A DNA stretch of 41,450 bases. It comes from an uncultured Butyrivibrio sp. (lineage in GTDB: Bacteria; Bacillota; Clostridia; Lachnospirales; Lachnospiraceae). Under the pieces are notes generated by a model that made no database searches, had not been told where the DNA came from, and worked only from the letters and a program-made list of their open reading frames with translations. Shown in pieces: positions 25,206-31,875 of this stretch (positions are counted from its first letter, which is position 1; each line of letters opens with the position of its first letter). The stretch is taken from NCBI GenBank assembly GCA_910577605.1, contig CAJTON010000008.1:34463-75912 (forward strand), read 5' to 3'. A program made the translations under genes and the position numbers.

Positions 25206-25253
25206 TGCCCTTGTCAGAGGTTGCGGCTCTGCGAGGGCATTTTTTATTTTTTT
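25206..25253 (+). terminator. Strong plus-strand terminator without an obvious gene, possible small-RNA end
   Basis: TGCCCT (25206-25211) pairs with AGGGCA (25234-25239), an inner CAGAG/CTCTG stem stacks inside, and T6-A-T7 follows. All annotated genes here run the other way, so the terminator probably ends a short plus-strand RNA starting somewhere in 25133-25200. No clear promoter was found for it. Confidence 0.6.
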
Positions 25254-25384
25254 CTAATCTGTATGCACTTCCTTTCTATGGCTCGCCTTATATGGCGAAT
25301 GGCATTGTTTACGGTTCGTGCGGCTGTCAGATAGCCAGATAAGAGAATAGACGTTATCCCATAAGAAAATGAGATGAAAAGCAA
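25244..25384 (-). CDS. Possible 46-residue single-pass membrane peptide
   Basis: A TTG-started frame 12 bp after the Cro-like gene reads MLFISFSYGITSILLSGYLT, then a basic amphipathic helix (ARTVNNAIRHIRRAIERKC). One hydrophobic segment and a basic tail give it a credible membrane-peptide look. However, the ribosome binding site is poor and the start codon weak. Confidence 0.35.
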   Translation of the reverse strand: MLFISFSYGITSILLSGYLTAARTVNNAIRHIRRAIERKCIQIRKK

Positions 25385-25396
25385 TTTCCAAAATGC

Positions 25397-25606
25397 CTAA
25401 TCTTCAATAATCACAATGTCCTTTGCCGATAAATCCAATGCTTTACAGATAGCAGGAACAACTTTTACTCTTCCCATTCTGTTACCATTCAGTGCATTAG
25501 ATACCGCCTGTTGACTTACGCCTCCTTGCTTGGCTATCTCCGTAGCCGTCAAGCCTTTTTCAGCCATTGCAAGGTAGATTTTCTTTGTATCTAACCTCAT
25601 TTTCAT
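25397..25606 (-). CDS. Cro-like XRE regulator
   Basis: A 69-residue single HTH domain (KKIYLAMAEKGLTATEIAKQ, then GGVSQQAVSNALNGNR). The ATG at 25606 has AGGAGG upstream; an earlier frame start adds 11 residues with no ribosome binding site. It is divergent from the cI-like gene at 25757, with three operator-like dyads between them, so the pair resembles a phage-type switch. Whichever state this protein favours, it would start transcription toward the small genes and the integrase. Confidence 0.75.
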   Translation of the reverse strand: MKMRLDTKKIYLAMAEKGLTATEIAKQGGVSQQAVSNALNGNRMGRVKVVPAICKALDLSAKDIVIIED

Positions 25607-25633
25607 AGCATTACCTCCTATTTCAATATTTAC

Positions 25634-25706
25634 AATCAAACGATTGAATTATTTATATTATACCAATCTTTTGATTGATGTCAATACTAAATTTAATCTT
25701 TTGATT
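25634..25706. promoter_or_regulatory. Three AATC-N4-GATT operators in the divergent spacer
   Basis: Dyads of AATC-N4-GATT lie at 25634-25645, 25665-25676 and 25695-25706. The second and third share TTTT in the middle. Spacings are 31 and 30 bp, about three helical turns, so three dimers would lie on one face of the DNA. A TATACT -10 for the rightward gene is at 25728-25733. Confidence 0.65.
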
Positions 25707-25756
25707 TATTTTTCAAAACTTTTTTGATATACTTATGTCTGTGGAGGTAAAAAGAG

Positions 25757-26203
25757 ATGAATATAGGCGATACTATGCGTAATATACGCAAGCAAAAAGG
25801 CATGACTTTACAACAATTAGCAGATATTTTAGGATGTTCTCAACAAAATATTTCTCAATATGAAAGTGGAAAAAGAACACCCAAGTTAAAAACTGTACAG
25901 AAAATAGCTGATGCATTAAATGTAAATGTAAATGATTTGCTGGAAAGTCCTCTTGATGATTCTCCAATCTATCAAGTATTAAAAAATGTTGATTACTCCG
26001 ATTCCCCTGTATCCAGAAACTTTATAAATGCTCAATTAACTATACAGGTGCATGATTGGGAACAAATAGACATTGAATTGATAAAGACATTTAAGAAATT
26101 AAACGAAGATGGAAAAGCAGTAGCCTTTGAACGTGTTGAGGAATTGACTGAAATCCCACGCTACACCAAAAAAGAAAGCAATACGCCAGATAAAGAAGAA
26201 TGA
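25757..26203 (+). CDS. cI-like XRE repressor (148 residues)
   Basis: Residues 1-~65 are an XRE HTH (MRNIRKQKGMTLQQLADILG, CSQQNISQYESGKRTPKLKT). A C-terminal region of about 80 residues without protease motifs ends VAFERVEELTEIPRYTKKES, a pattern typical of clostridial element repressors. A GGAGG is placed just before the ATG. It faces the Cro-like gene across three operator dyads and should repress or balance it. It is distinct from the second XRE regulator at 35223. Confidence 0.85.
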   Translation: MNIGDTMRNIRKQKGMTLQQLADILGCSQQNISQYESGKRTPKLKTVQKIADALNVNVNDLLESPLDDSPIYQVLKNVDYSDSPVSRNFINAQLTIQVHDWEQIDIELIKTFKKLNEDGKAVAFERVEELTEIPRYTKKESNTPDKEE

Positions 26204-26219
26204 GGAAACAAAAAACTTC

Positions 26220-26248
26220 TTGCTTCCTGCCCCCGGATGTGCTATATT
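26220..26248 (+). promoter_or_regulatory. Promoter of the antisense RNA
   Basis: TTGCTT (26220-26225), a 17-bp spacer and TATATT (26243-26248) with a TGC extension just before the -10. It reads toward the terminator at 26331-26370 with no ORF between them. Confidence 0.55.
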
Positions 26249-26254
26249 AGACAT

Positions 26255-26370
26255 AAGAAAAGGGAAAAGCCATAGAAGCGGCTCTACCCCCGAATGAATG
26301 ATTTTCTACCTATTCTTTTGAAATAGGCAAGCCGTCACTATTGCGAGTAGTGGCGGCTATTTCTTTTTTC
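26255..26370 (+). ncRNA. Probable type I antitoxin RNA, antisense to the toxin 3' end
   Basis: A transcript of about 115 nt is predicted from the extended -10 promoter to a terminator whose stem is GCCGTCACTA (26331-26340)/TAGTGGCGGC (26348-26357) followed by T-rich sequence. Its last bases overlap the stop codon of the convergent toxin gene. This arrangement is the same as the TxpA/RatA and BsrG/SR4 type I systems, where the RNAs pair at their 3' ends. An independent terminator for the repressor gene is the alternative reading. Confidence 0.55.
26331..26370 (+). terminator. Terminator of the antisense RNA and/or repressor gene
   Basis: A ten-base stem with one G-U pair, a 7-nt loop, then TATTTCTTTTTT on the plus strand. 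Confidence 0.65.
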
Positions 26371-26449
26371 CCTTGAAGATTGTATAGCATAATCCCACAA
26401 GGGCAACAATGAATATCCCAGTCTGAATCAGATCGGAGTATGTAACCAT
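26357..26449 (-). CDS. Type I toxin, putative holin-like hydrophobic peptide
   Basis: A 30-residue peptide, MVTYSDLIQTGIFIVALVGL followed by CYTIFKGKKK: one transmembrane helix with a lysine tail. The sequence closely follows the 'putative holin-like toxin' peptides of Firmicutes (MVTYxDL start, GLCYTxFxGKK end). The ATG has AGGAGG eight bases upstream; a longer in-frame extension is the untranslated leader. The 3' end overlaps the antisense RNA terminator. Overproduction would damage the membrane; the RNA antitoxin would block this. It probably stabilises the element in the host. Confidence 0.75.
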   Translation of the reverse strand: MVTYSDLIQTGIFIVALVGLCYTIFKGKKK

Positions 26450-26549
26450 TGAATCACCCTCCTTTCTTTCGTCTGGAGGGCTACTTTGAACCCTCCGAAA
26501 AATAAGAGGGGTAAAGCCGCCTTTGGCTCTATGGTTTTCCCATATCGAC

Positions 26550-26578
26550 AATATAACACAATTCTCTCTATTGGGCAA
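26550..26578 (-). promoter_or_regulatory. Promoter of the toxin
   Basis: On the minus strand TTGCCC (26573-26578), a 17-bp spacer and TATATT (26550-26555), giving a leader of about 95 nt before the toxin ATG. The leader can fold (AGCC...GGCT near 26510-26530), which is common for type I toxin mRNAs. Confidence 0.55.
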
Positions 26579-26625
26579 TATCCTTTGTATTGATTCTTTT
26601 ATATCGAGTTTTTCTCCTATTTCTG

Positions 26626-26634
26626 TGATATAAT
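26626..26634 (+). promoter_or_regulatory. Extended -10 promoter of the DUF6173-like gene
   Basis: TG-A-TATAAT lies 30 bp before the start at 26665. No good -35 is seen. Confidence 0.45.
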
Positions 26635-26664
26635 CAGACTATCACGAAAGAAGGGAGGGTGCAT

Positions 26665-27033
26665 ATGTTTGATTTACCAAGACCTAACATAACTGAAAGC
26701 ATTATATCGGATATAGAACCTTTGCCAATGGCTTACTCTTATTCTGATACGCAATTCGAGATTTTATCAAAGCATATAAAAGCGTTTGAGAAAACTCTCG
26801 ATTCAGAACATGAAGTAGGTCTTATACTTACTAATTTCGGTCAGTCTATAACCATGCAGGTAACGGAGATTAGCTACGAAGAATCGGTTTTAATGATTTT
26901 CAAGGGCTATGTAAACGGAAGAATGTCAACACTCATTCAGCACGTTAGCCAACTAAATTTCCTGCTTACTTCTGTAGAGAAAGAGCCAGACCGACCGAAA
27001 CGAACTATCGGCTTTTCAGTGCCGAAAGAATAA
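26665..27033 (+). CDS. DUF6173-like small protein
   Basis: A 122-residue protein that resembles DUF6173-type proteins of phages and mobile elements: EVGLILTNFGQSITMQVTEI, then LIQHVSQLNFLLTSV near the end. No catalytic residues are evident. The ATG at 26665 is placed by GGAGG seven bases upstream. Its end overlaps the end of the convergent gene at 27005 by 29 bp. One of only three element genes on the plus strand. Function unknown. Confidence 0.6.
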   Translation: MFDLPRPNITESIISDIEPLPMAYSYSDTQFEILSKHIKAFEKTLDSEHEVGLILTNFGQSITMQVTEISYEESVLMIFKGYVNGRMSTLIQHVSQLNFLLTSVEKEPDRPKRTIGFSVPKE

Positions 27034-27217
27034 CTTCCTCAATGCGTTGCAGGATATGCTCAATATTCTGCAACGTGTTTTGTTGTTCTCCTAGTGTGTC
27101 CAAAATCCTTGCACCTGTCGATTCTGTAATCGTAGTGCGTTTTGCATCCTTAGAAACGCTATACTCTTTCAACACGTCTTTCTGCTCTGCTGTGTAGAAT
27201 TTTGCTGTTTTGCTCAT
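27005..27217 (-). CDS. Small helical element protein (70 residues)
   Basis: It begins MSKTAKFYTAEQKDVLKEYS and ends in a coiled-coil-like stretch (NTLQNIEHILQRIEEVIL). GAGG precedes the ATG, and it lies 2 bp after the sigma factor stop codon, so it is probably coupled to it. A small partner or regulator of the sigma factor is possible, but no family is recognised. Confidence 0.6.
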   Translation of the reverse strand: MSKTAKFYTAEQKDVLKEYSVSKDAKRTTITESTGARILDTLGEQQNTLQNIEHILQRIEEVILSALKSR

Positions 27218-27219
27218 AA

Positions 27220-28188
27220 TTACAAACCTCTCTTTCCATTATCCGGCTCGACACAATGTCGAACCCCATCAACTCTTTTTCTGTGCATTTCTTCAATTTC
27301 TGCCAAATGCCTTTTATATCGTTCCTCCGCTTCCAGTCGCTTTTCTGCTAAATGCTCCACTATGGAAGTAAAATTATGCTCTTTGTAGTTTGTCAAGCCA
27401 CCCCGGAATAGTCCAGATTCAGCAATATCAAACTTTTCCAGTAGTTCACGCTTTGCCTTGCCCATCCGTAGCCGCCGCAGTCCTTTTTCCTTTATCTGGC
27501 GTACACTGTCAAAAGACAAACCTTGTTCCCTCGACACTTGCGCCATACTCTTATCATGTAGGAAAATTTCTTTGATTATGTCATTCTCCCTTATTGTTGT
27601 GTAACGCCCCACAATGCCCCATAATTCATTTTTAGAGTGTTCGGCATACATTTTATCTATCGTTTCATCTTCTATCCTAAAATCGGCTTGTAGCGTGTCT
27701 GCAAGTGTCAAGCTGTTATCCTCTGATATAGGAATGTCTAAACTGGACACCCCTTTCATATAGCCTTGTATCTCCTGCACTTGTCCTACTGATACGCCCA
27801 ATAAAGCCGCTATGTCTGCCGCTGTCGGCTCTCTGCCCTGTTCCTGCCTTAACTGGCTTGTGGCTCTCCGTATGCGCGACATTTTCGCCCTTGTGTGGCT
27901 CGGTATGCGGACGATAGAACCGCAATTTTCAAGATACCGCTGTACTGATTGCCTTATCCAGTATGGGGCGTAAGTCATAAAAAGAACATTTGCAGATGTT
28001 TCATAATGTTGTACTGCCTCCCATAGTCCGAAGTAACTTTCGTTTAGCAAATCCTCCATAGGCTCATAGGCGGTATATGGTTTCACAATGTTTTTTATCA
28101 ATGGCAGATTTTTTTCATATAGTGATTGCATATTATCTGTTGTGGAAATACCGTTTTTTATTTCAAAAACAAGTTCCTCATTATTCAT
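27220..28188 (-). CDS. Element-encoded sigma-70-family factor
   Basis: A 322-residue sigma factor. Region 2 is at residues ~20-95 (EDLLNESYFGLWEAVQHYET, FMTYAPYWIRQSVQRYLEN). Region 3 covers ~95-155 (VRIPSHTRAKMSRIRRATSQ, GREPTAADIAALLGVSVGQV). Region 4 is at ~195-245, with the HTH MAQVSREQGLSFDSVRQIKE. A further ~80 basic and coiled residues follow and are unusual for the family. It should redirect RNA polymerase to element (or helper-phage) promoters. It lies within the leftward block between the unknown 342-residue gene and the small 70-residue gene. The start follows a weak ribosome binding site. Confidence 0.88.
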   Translation of the reverse strand: MNNEELVFEIKNGISTTDNMQSLYEKNLPLIKNIVKPYTAYEPMEDLLNESYFGLWEAVQHYETSANVLFMTYAPYWIRQSVQRYLENCGSIVRIPSHTRAKMSRIRRATSQLRQEQGREPTAADIAALLGVSVGQVQEIQGYMKGVSSLDIPISEDNSLTLADTLQADFRIEDETIDKMYAEHSKNELWGIVGRYTTIRENDIIKEIFLHDKSMAQVSREQGLSFDSVRQIKEKGLRRLRMGKAKRELLEKFDIAESGLFRGGLTNYKEHNFTSIVEHLAEKRLEAEERYKRHLAEIEEMHRKRVDGVRHCVEPDNGKRGL

Positions 28189-28239
28189 TGCATTACACCT
28201 ACTTTCTGCTATAATGAAAGTAGATAAATGCTGATATAT

Positions 28240-28284
28240 AAAAAGGGAGACTAATTCCGTAATGAGGTTATAGCCTCCCTTTTT
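28240..28284. terminator. Bidirectional terminator between the 342-residue gene and the sigma factor
   Basis: AAAAAGGGAG (28240-28249) pairs with CTCCCTTTTT (28275-28284). T-runs exist on both strands. It separates the sigma-factor transcript from the upstream genes, so the sigma gene probably has its own promoter in 28189-28240. Confidence 0.7.
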
Positions 28285-28287
28285 ATT

Positions 28288-29316
28288 TTATGCTGTTTCC
28301 ATACCGGCTCCGTTAAGTGTTTCGTATAAATCAGCGTTTTGTTTTTGCTCTTTTGCAAACATATCTCCGAAGAATGTATTATCTTCCAGTTCTGCTGCTT
28401 TCTGTTCTATAACCGTCTTGTCCTTTATTTTGCGAATATCCTGCATTGCTTTTTCTGCAGATCGGTACTCTGCCGCCTTGCCATTCTTAAAACTTGCAAT
28501 TTCGTCATAATGCCCGGAAAACTCTGCCGCCATATTTGATATAGTGTTATCCTCTGCCAATCTGCAAAGAAGCATATTCCTAACTTCTCCCTTTGCATTT
28601 CTTAACACATTAGAAATAGCAATACCTTTCTGAATATCTGTGAACTGTGTTCGCACTGTGAAATATGCCTTGTCCGCTTTCTGACTATCACTTAATCTCC
28701 CAACCTTGCCGCCGTACATCTGCTTTGCCCTCTCCACGATTTCATCAGACAAATACAGATAATTTACTTTCGGTCTTTCCTCCAAGTCGTTTGTTCCGTA
28801 GTATTTGAAAATTCTGTTTAACTGGTCGGTCAACTGGTCTAAAACTGACATTTTTGTATCATATGTACTTTCAATGCCAATTTCTTCCGGGTCAATTCCG
28901 TTCTGCTCTGCAATGTCAGACAATGCCCGGCTCGCCCAATAATCGCCCTTTGCTCCGATTTTAGCCGCAAACGCCTTTAATTCAAGGGAAGTCATAGGAA
29001 TATTAGCGATTGCCCGGATTTTTGCCAATAGAGGCTCATTTATACTCTGTACCCGGAAAAGTTCCTGCTCTCGTAACGCCTCTACATCCTGCAACGCTCT
29101 GTCGGCGGCTTCAACCTTTAATCTGGTAAGAGTAGAATCGCAAGCATTTTTAATCTGTTCTGTTCTCTCAATGAGCATTTTTGAACCCGGCTTGTAATTG
29201 TCGTTTGCTTCTTTCAGTTCCCTTTCCTTTGTCCTCTGGATTTCGTCATACCTCCTTTTGTATTCCTCTGCCTCATACTTCATACCTTCTGCTACAACTG
29301 CAATATTCGTTGTCAT
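28288..29316 (-). CDS. Coiled-coil element protein of unknown function (342 residues)
   Basis: A long, charged, mostly helical protein. The N-terminal ~115 residues are coiled-coil-like (YEAEEYKRRYDEIQRTKERE). The middle is mixed (YDTKMSVLDQLTDQLNRIFK, YLYLSDEIVERAKQMYGGKV). The C-terminus is helical (QNADLYETLNGAGMETA). No catalytic motif, signal peptide or membrane segment is visible. A phage-scaffold-like or packaging-interference role is conceivable in a satellite but unsupported. The ATG follows GAGG. The gene ends right before a strong terminator. Confidence 0.7.
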   Translation of the reverse strand: MTTNIAVVAEGMKYEAEEYKRRYDEIQRTKERELKEANDNYKPGSKMLIERTEQIKNACDSTLTRLKVEAADRALQDVEALREQELFRVQSINEPLLAKIRAIANIPMTSLELKAFAAKIGAKGDYWASRALSDIAEQNGIDPEEIGIESTYDTKMSVLDQLTDQLNRIFKYYGTNDLEERPKVNYLYLSDEIVERAKQMYGGKVGRLSDSQKADKAYFTVRTQFTDIQKGIAISNVLRNAKGEVRNMLLCRLAEDNTISNMAAEFSGHYDEIASFKNGKAAEYRSAEKAMQDIRKIKDKTVIEQKAAELEDNTFFGDMFAKEQKQNADLYETLNGAGMETA

Positions 29317-29323
29317 AATATTT

Positions 29324-29455
29324 TTACCTCTCTTTCTTGTTTGTGAATAAACTCATATTTCGAGCAATCGTCTTAATTCTGGTTTCCCGGTCTTGGATTG
29401 CCATGATTTCTTTTTGCTTCTGCTCTCTGGTCTTTTCATTCCGTCCTTGTTGCAT
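29324..29455 (-). CDS. Small basic element peptide (43 residues)
   Basis: MQQGRNEKTREQKQKEIMAI then QDRETRIKTIARNMSLFTN and a basic end. The ATG has GAGG upstream, and the stop codon lies 7 bp before the start of the 342-residue gene, so the two are probably coupled. Highly charged; function unknown. Confidence 0.5.
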   Translation of the reverse strand: MQQGRNEKTREQKQKEIMAIQDRETRIKTIARNMSLFTNKKER

Positions 29456-29606
29456 CTTTATTACCTCATTCTTTCCGGCTTTTAGCCTTTTTTATTTTTT
29501 TAATAATTTTTGTTTTTGAAAACTTGCGGCTGGTTTTGTGGGTTAGCATAGAACATACGTTCGTGCTATAAAACCCCTCCCCGGTGTTTCCATAACTTAT
29601 AATGTG

Positions 29607-29761
29607 TTTCCCTATGTTCTTTATTCGTCCTTATTTACTCTAATTTTCATGTACTTCTATTACTTCAAATGAATAGTATAATCATTCAAAAGCCTTTATT
29701 TACAAGCATTTAACGAGTAACCAACAATGTATTTATTTTGTTTTCCCTATCCTTTTCCCTA
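29607..29761. repeat. Internal, inverted copies of the integrase-arm octamer
   Basis: TTTCCCTA occurs at 29607-29614, 29742-29749 and 29754-29761. This is the reverse complement of the TAGGGAAA octamer at both element ends. The last two are 12 bp apart, exactly as in the left-end pair. They lie in a gene-free stretch (29456-29820) that otherwise shows only AT-rich sequence. Confidence 0.5.
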
Positions 29762-29820
29762 AATAGCCTTAAAAAGCCTGTTTCTTTATCTGTTGCCGGA
29801 TAAAACATTGTTCATATTTA

Positions 29821-30444
29821 TTAAATGTAACCGTACCCAACATCATATAGGTTTCTGTGTTCTTCAAGGCGTGGTATAGGCTCTTGATTGTATTTCTCCG
29901 GGCATGTCCTGCAATCATGCCATACTTCCAGACAAGCCGCCCTTAAACCGTCTATGACTTTCTTTTCTTCTGCATCCTCCGGCACTTTCCCCCAATAATC
30001 AAAATCAGTAAATGCCGGAATATCATACTCAATCAAAAATCTACCGTGCCAAAACGCCCACTTGTCAGCAGGTGTTTTCTCTGCATCAATCCGTTTTTGG
30101 TAGTCCTGCCATTGTATCTTATACTCTGTATCAAGCATAAAATCCGGCTTTCCGTCTGCTCCGATTATGTTTTTGTAATCTCCACTGTATCTTGGTTCGC
30201 TGTTCTTCACTTCCATACTCATGCCCGGATGCGGATAAAAGGGGTTGGGTGGTACTTCTGAAAATGTTCCCTCATATGACTGCTTTTCAATCGAATAAAG
30301 CACCTTGTAAGGCAGCATAACGCCCATACAGTGAAGTTTTGTAAATGCCGATAAATGAAACATCATAGCAAGCATTTTCTTGTGTTCTGTATCTTTCTGT
30401 TTTGCTAATGCCTTTATTGCTTTCTGTTTTTGTAACTCATTCAT
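29821..30444 (-). CDS. Element protein of unknown function (207 residues)
   Basis: A soluble protein. A basic helical N-terminus (MNELQKQKAIKALAKQKDTE) is followed by an aromatic- and proline-rich body (SEVPPNPFYPHPGMSMEV, WAFWHGRFLIEYDIPAFTDF) and a Cys pair (HDCRTCPEKYNQEP). The start overlaps the end of the terminase-like gene by 8 bp, so it is translationally coupled to it. This position suggests a role in packaging, but I recognise no family. Confidence 0.65.
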   Translation of the reverse strand: MNELQKQKAIKALAKQKDTEHKKMLAMMFHLSAFTKLHCMGVMLPYKVLYSIEKQSYEGTFSEVPPNPFYPHPGMSMEVKNSEPRYSGDYKNIIGADGKPDFMLDTEYKIQWQDYQKRIDAEKTPADKWAFWHGRFLIEYDIPAFTDFDYWGKVPEDAEEKKVIDGLRAACLEVWHDCRTCPEKYNQEPIPRLEEHRNLYDVGYGYI

Positions 30445-31027
30445 TCAATGCCCCCTTGTTGGTGTCGGGTATAAATTCGCCCTTTTCTTCATCCCATATC
30501 AGCCCGGCTTGTTGCACCTGTTCTTCAAGTGAAAGTTGTCTTTCTTTTGGCTTGTCACTTATAGCCTCAATCTTAAACTCGCTTGTATTGGTGTAACCGT
30601 GGTTATTGCAAGCATCAAACATAAATACTACTGGTGGTATTTGTTGGTGGAAACTCAACTCTTTTTTTGCTGCACATATAGCATTTTTTACTTGCTCTAT
30701 GAAGTTCTTCCAGTCCTCGCCCCTTTGCCTCTCATAGGTTAAAATTGTCCTGCGTGTCAAGGATGTAAAAACCGCCCACCCCTCAATATCCGGGACTAAC
30801 TTCTTTTCAATGTCCGGGTTTGCATTTACATCTTTTACATATTGGAAATAGTCAATAGTCGCTTGCTTAAAATCTTCAAGCCCTTGCGGTGTATCGGGAT
30901 ATGTAGGCGGTCTACCTGTTTTCAAACTCTCAATAGTTGTATTGAGTACCGCATCAAGTGTATTATCCGTTCCAATCGGTTCAGGTGTAAAACGCTTGTA
31001 TTCCTTTGGTTGCAATTCATTTTTCAT
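30437..31027 (-). CDS. Terminase small subunit-like DNA-packaging protein
   Basis: A 196-residue protein with the layout of small terminases. A Gly-Arg-Pro-Pro segment leads into a helical DNA-binding region (GRPPTYPDTPQGLEDFKQAT, then PDIEGWAVFTSLTRRTILTY, where an HTH would lie). A body with EDWKNFIEQVKNAICAAKKE follows, then FMFDACNNHGYTNTSEFKIE, which matches the usual 'aifnLKNNyGWkDk' ending. Small terminases recognise the packaging site and recruit the large subunit. Here no large subunit is present, which is how PICI-type satellites redirect a helper phage's packaging motor. Sequence resemblance is by eye only. Confidence 0.65.
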   Translation of the reverse strand: MKNELQPKEYKRFTPEPIGTDNTLDAVLNTTIESLKTGRPPTYPDTPQGLEDFKQATIDYFQYVKDVNANPDIEKKLVPDIEGWAVFTSLTRRTILTYERQRGEDWKNFIEQVKNAICAAKKELSFHQQIPPVVFMFDACNNHGYTNTSEFKIEAISDKPKERQLSLEEQVQQAGLIWDEEKGEFIPDTNKGALNE

Positions 31028-31109
31028 TCTTAAAGCCTCGCTTTCTGCAAAAATTTGATTATTTTATGTCTTTTTTCGTGTGAAGAAAGTATGCAAGGAA
31101 CTTACATTT

Positions 31110-31406
31110 TCACGCTCCCTCTGCTGCTTTCTTATCTTCCCAAGAACGAAAACGCCGGTAATATCTATGAATTTTTTTGTGGCATCCGGCACAAAGCGAG
31201 ACGATCTCGCTCATAGGTTCGTTCCCTAAATGTGAATAACAGATATGATGGACTTGCAAAATCGGCGTTTTACCGTCCTTTTGTAGTCCATTCGGTCTGC
31301 CACACATTACACACTTGTTATCATCAAGCTGTAGGCGTTCTTCCCTCTTTGCCGCCCATTCGTCCGACTTCATGTAATTATCGTATTCTTTACTATGTTT
31401 CCGCAT
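31110..31406 (-). CDS. HNH endonuclease
   Basis: A 98-residue nuclease: CVMCGRP and CAGCH form the zinc site, and VHHICYSHLGNEPMSEIVSL leads into CAGCHKKIH, the HNH catalytic core. The start at 31406 is chosen because AAGGAG lies in the end of the upstream gene; the frame extends 21 codons further but within that gene. HNH proteins sit beside terminase genes in many phages and in cos-type satellites, where they help cut DNA during packaging. The terminase-like gene follows 83 bp downstream. Confidence 0.85.
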   Translation of the reverse strand: MRKHSKEYDNYMKSDEWAAKREERLQLDDNKCVMCGRPNGLQKDGKTPILQVHHICYSHLGNEPMSEIVSLCAGCHKKIHRYYRRFRSWEDKKAAEGA

Positions 31407-31632
31407 TTTTACGCATCTCCTTATAAGCTCTTTCAAATTCATCAATAACCGCCAGTACAAGCGATACAATCAATTTGCACTCTCCGTATTTCTTTGAGAT
31501 TGCACCGCTTTCATTAACAACCTGTTCCCAAAATTCATCATTATTCTTATCTTCTACAACTGCATATTTTTTATATAGCCTCCAGCAGTCTGTGAACATA
31601 CCATATTTTTGTTTCAATTCCTCATTGCTCAT
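31393..31632 (-). CDS. Small helical element protein (79 residues)
   Basis: It begins MSNEELKQKYGMFTDCWRLY and ends VLAVIDEFERAYKEMRKNAE. AGGAGG lies before the ATG at 31632; a longer frame start is less likely. The last codons contain the ribosome binding site and start of the HNH gene, so the two are coupled. Function unknown. The spacer 31633-31875 is AT-rich, and I see no convincing gene in it. Confidence 0.65.
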   Translation of the reverse strand: MSNEELKQKYGMFTDCWRLYKKYAVVEDKNNDEFWEQVVNESGAISKKYGECKLIVSLVLAVIDEFERAYKEMRKNAET

Positions 31633-31875
31633 AAATAGCCTCCTATACAAAACTTTTCCTTGAAAGTGCAAAAGTGCAGATTTTTTCTCAAACTCTTATA
31701 TTTTTCATAAATACACACATATAAAGCCATATTTTATAAAAATCTCTAATTTCATTATAAAAAATGCTCGATTGCACTAAACCAATAAGAAACACTGTAA
31801 AATAGCGGTTTTGAGGGAGTGCAGTTTTCAAAATCCTCTTGCTCTCGTCCTGCACTTTATCCCTCAAATTCTGCA

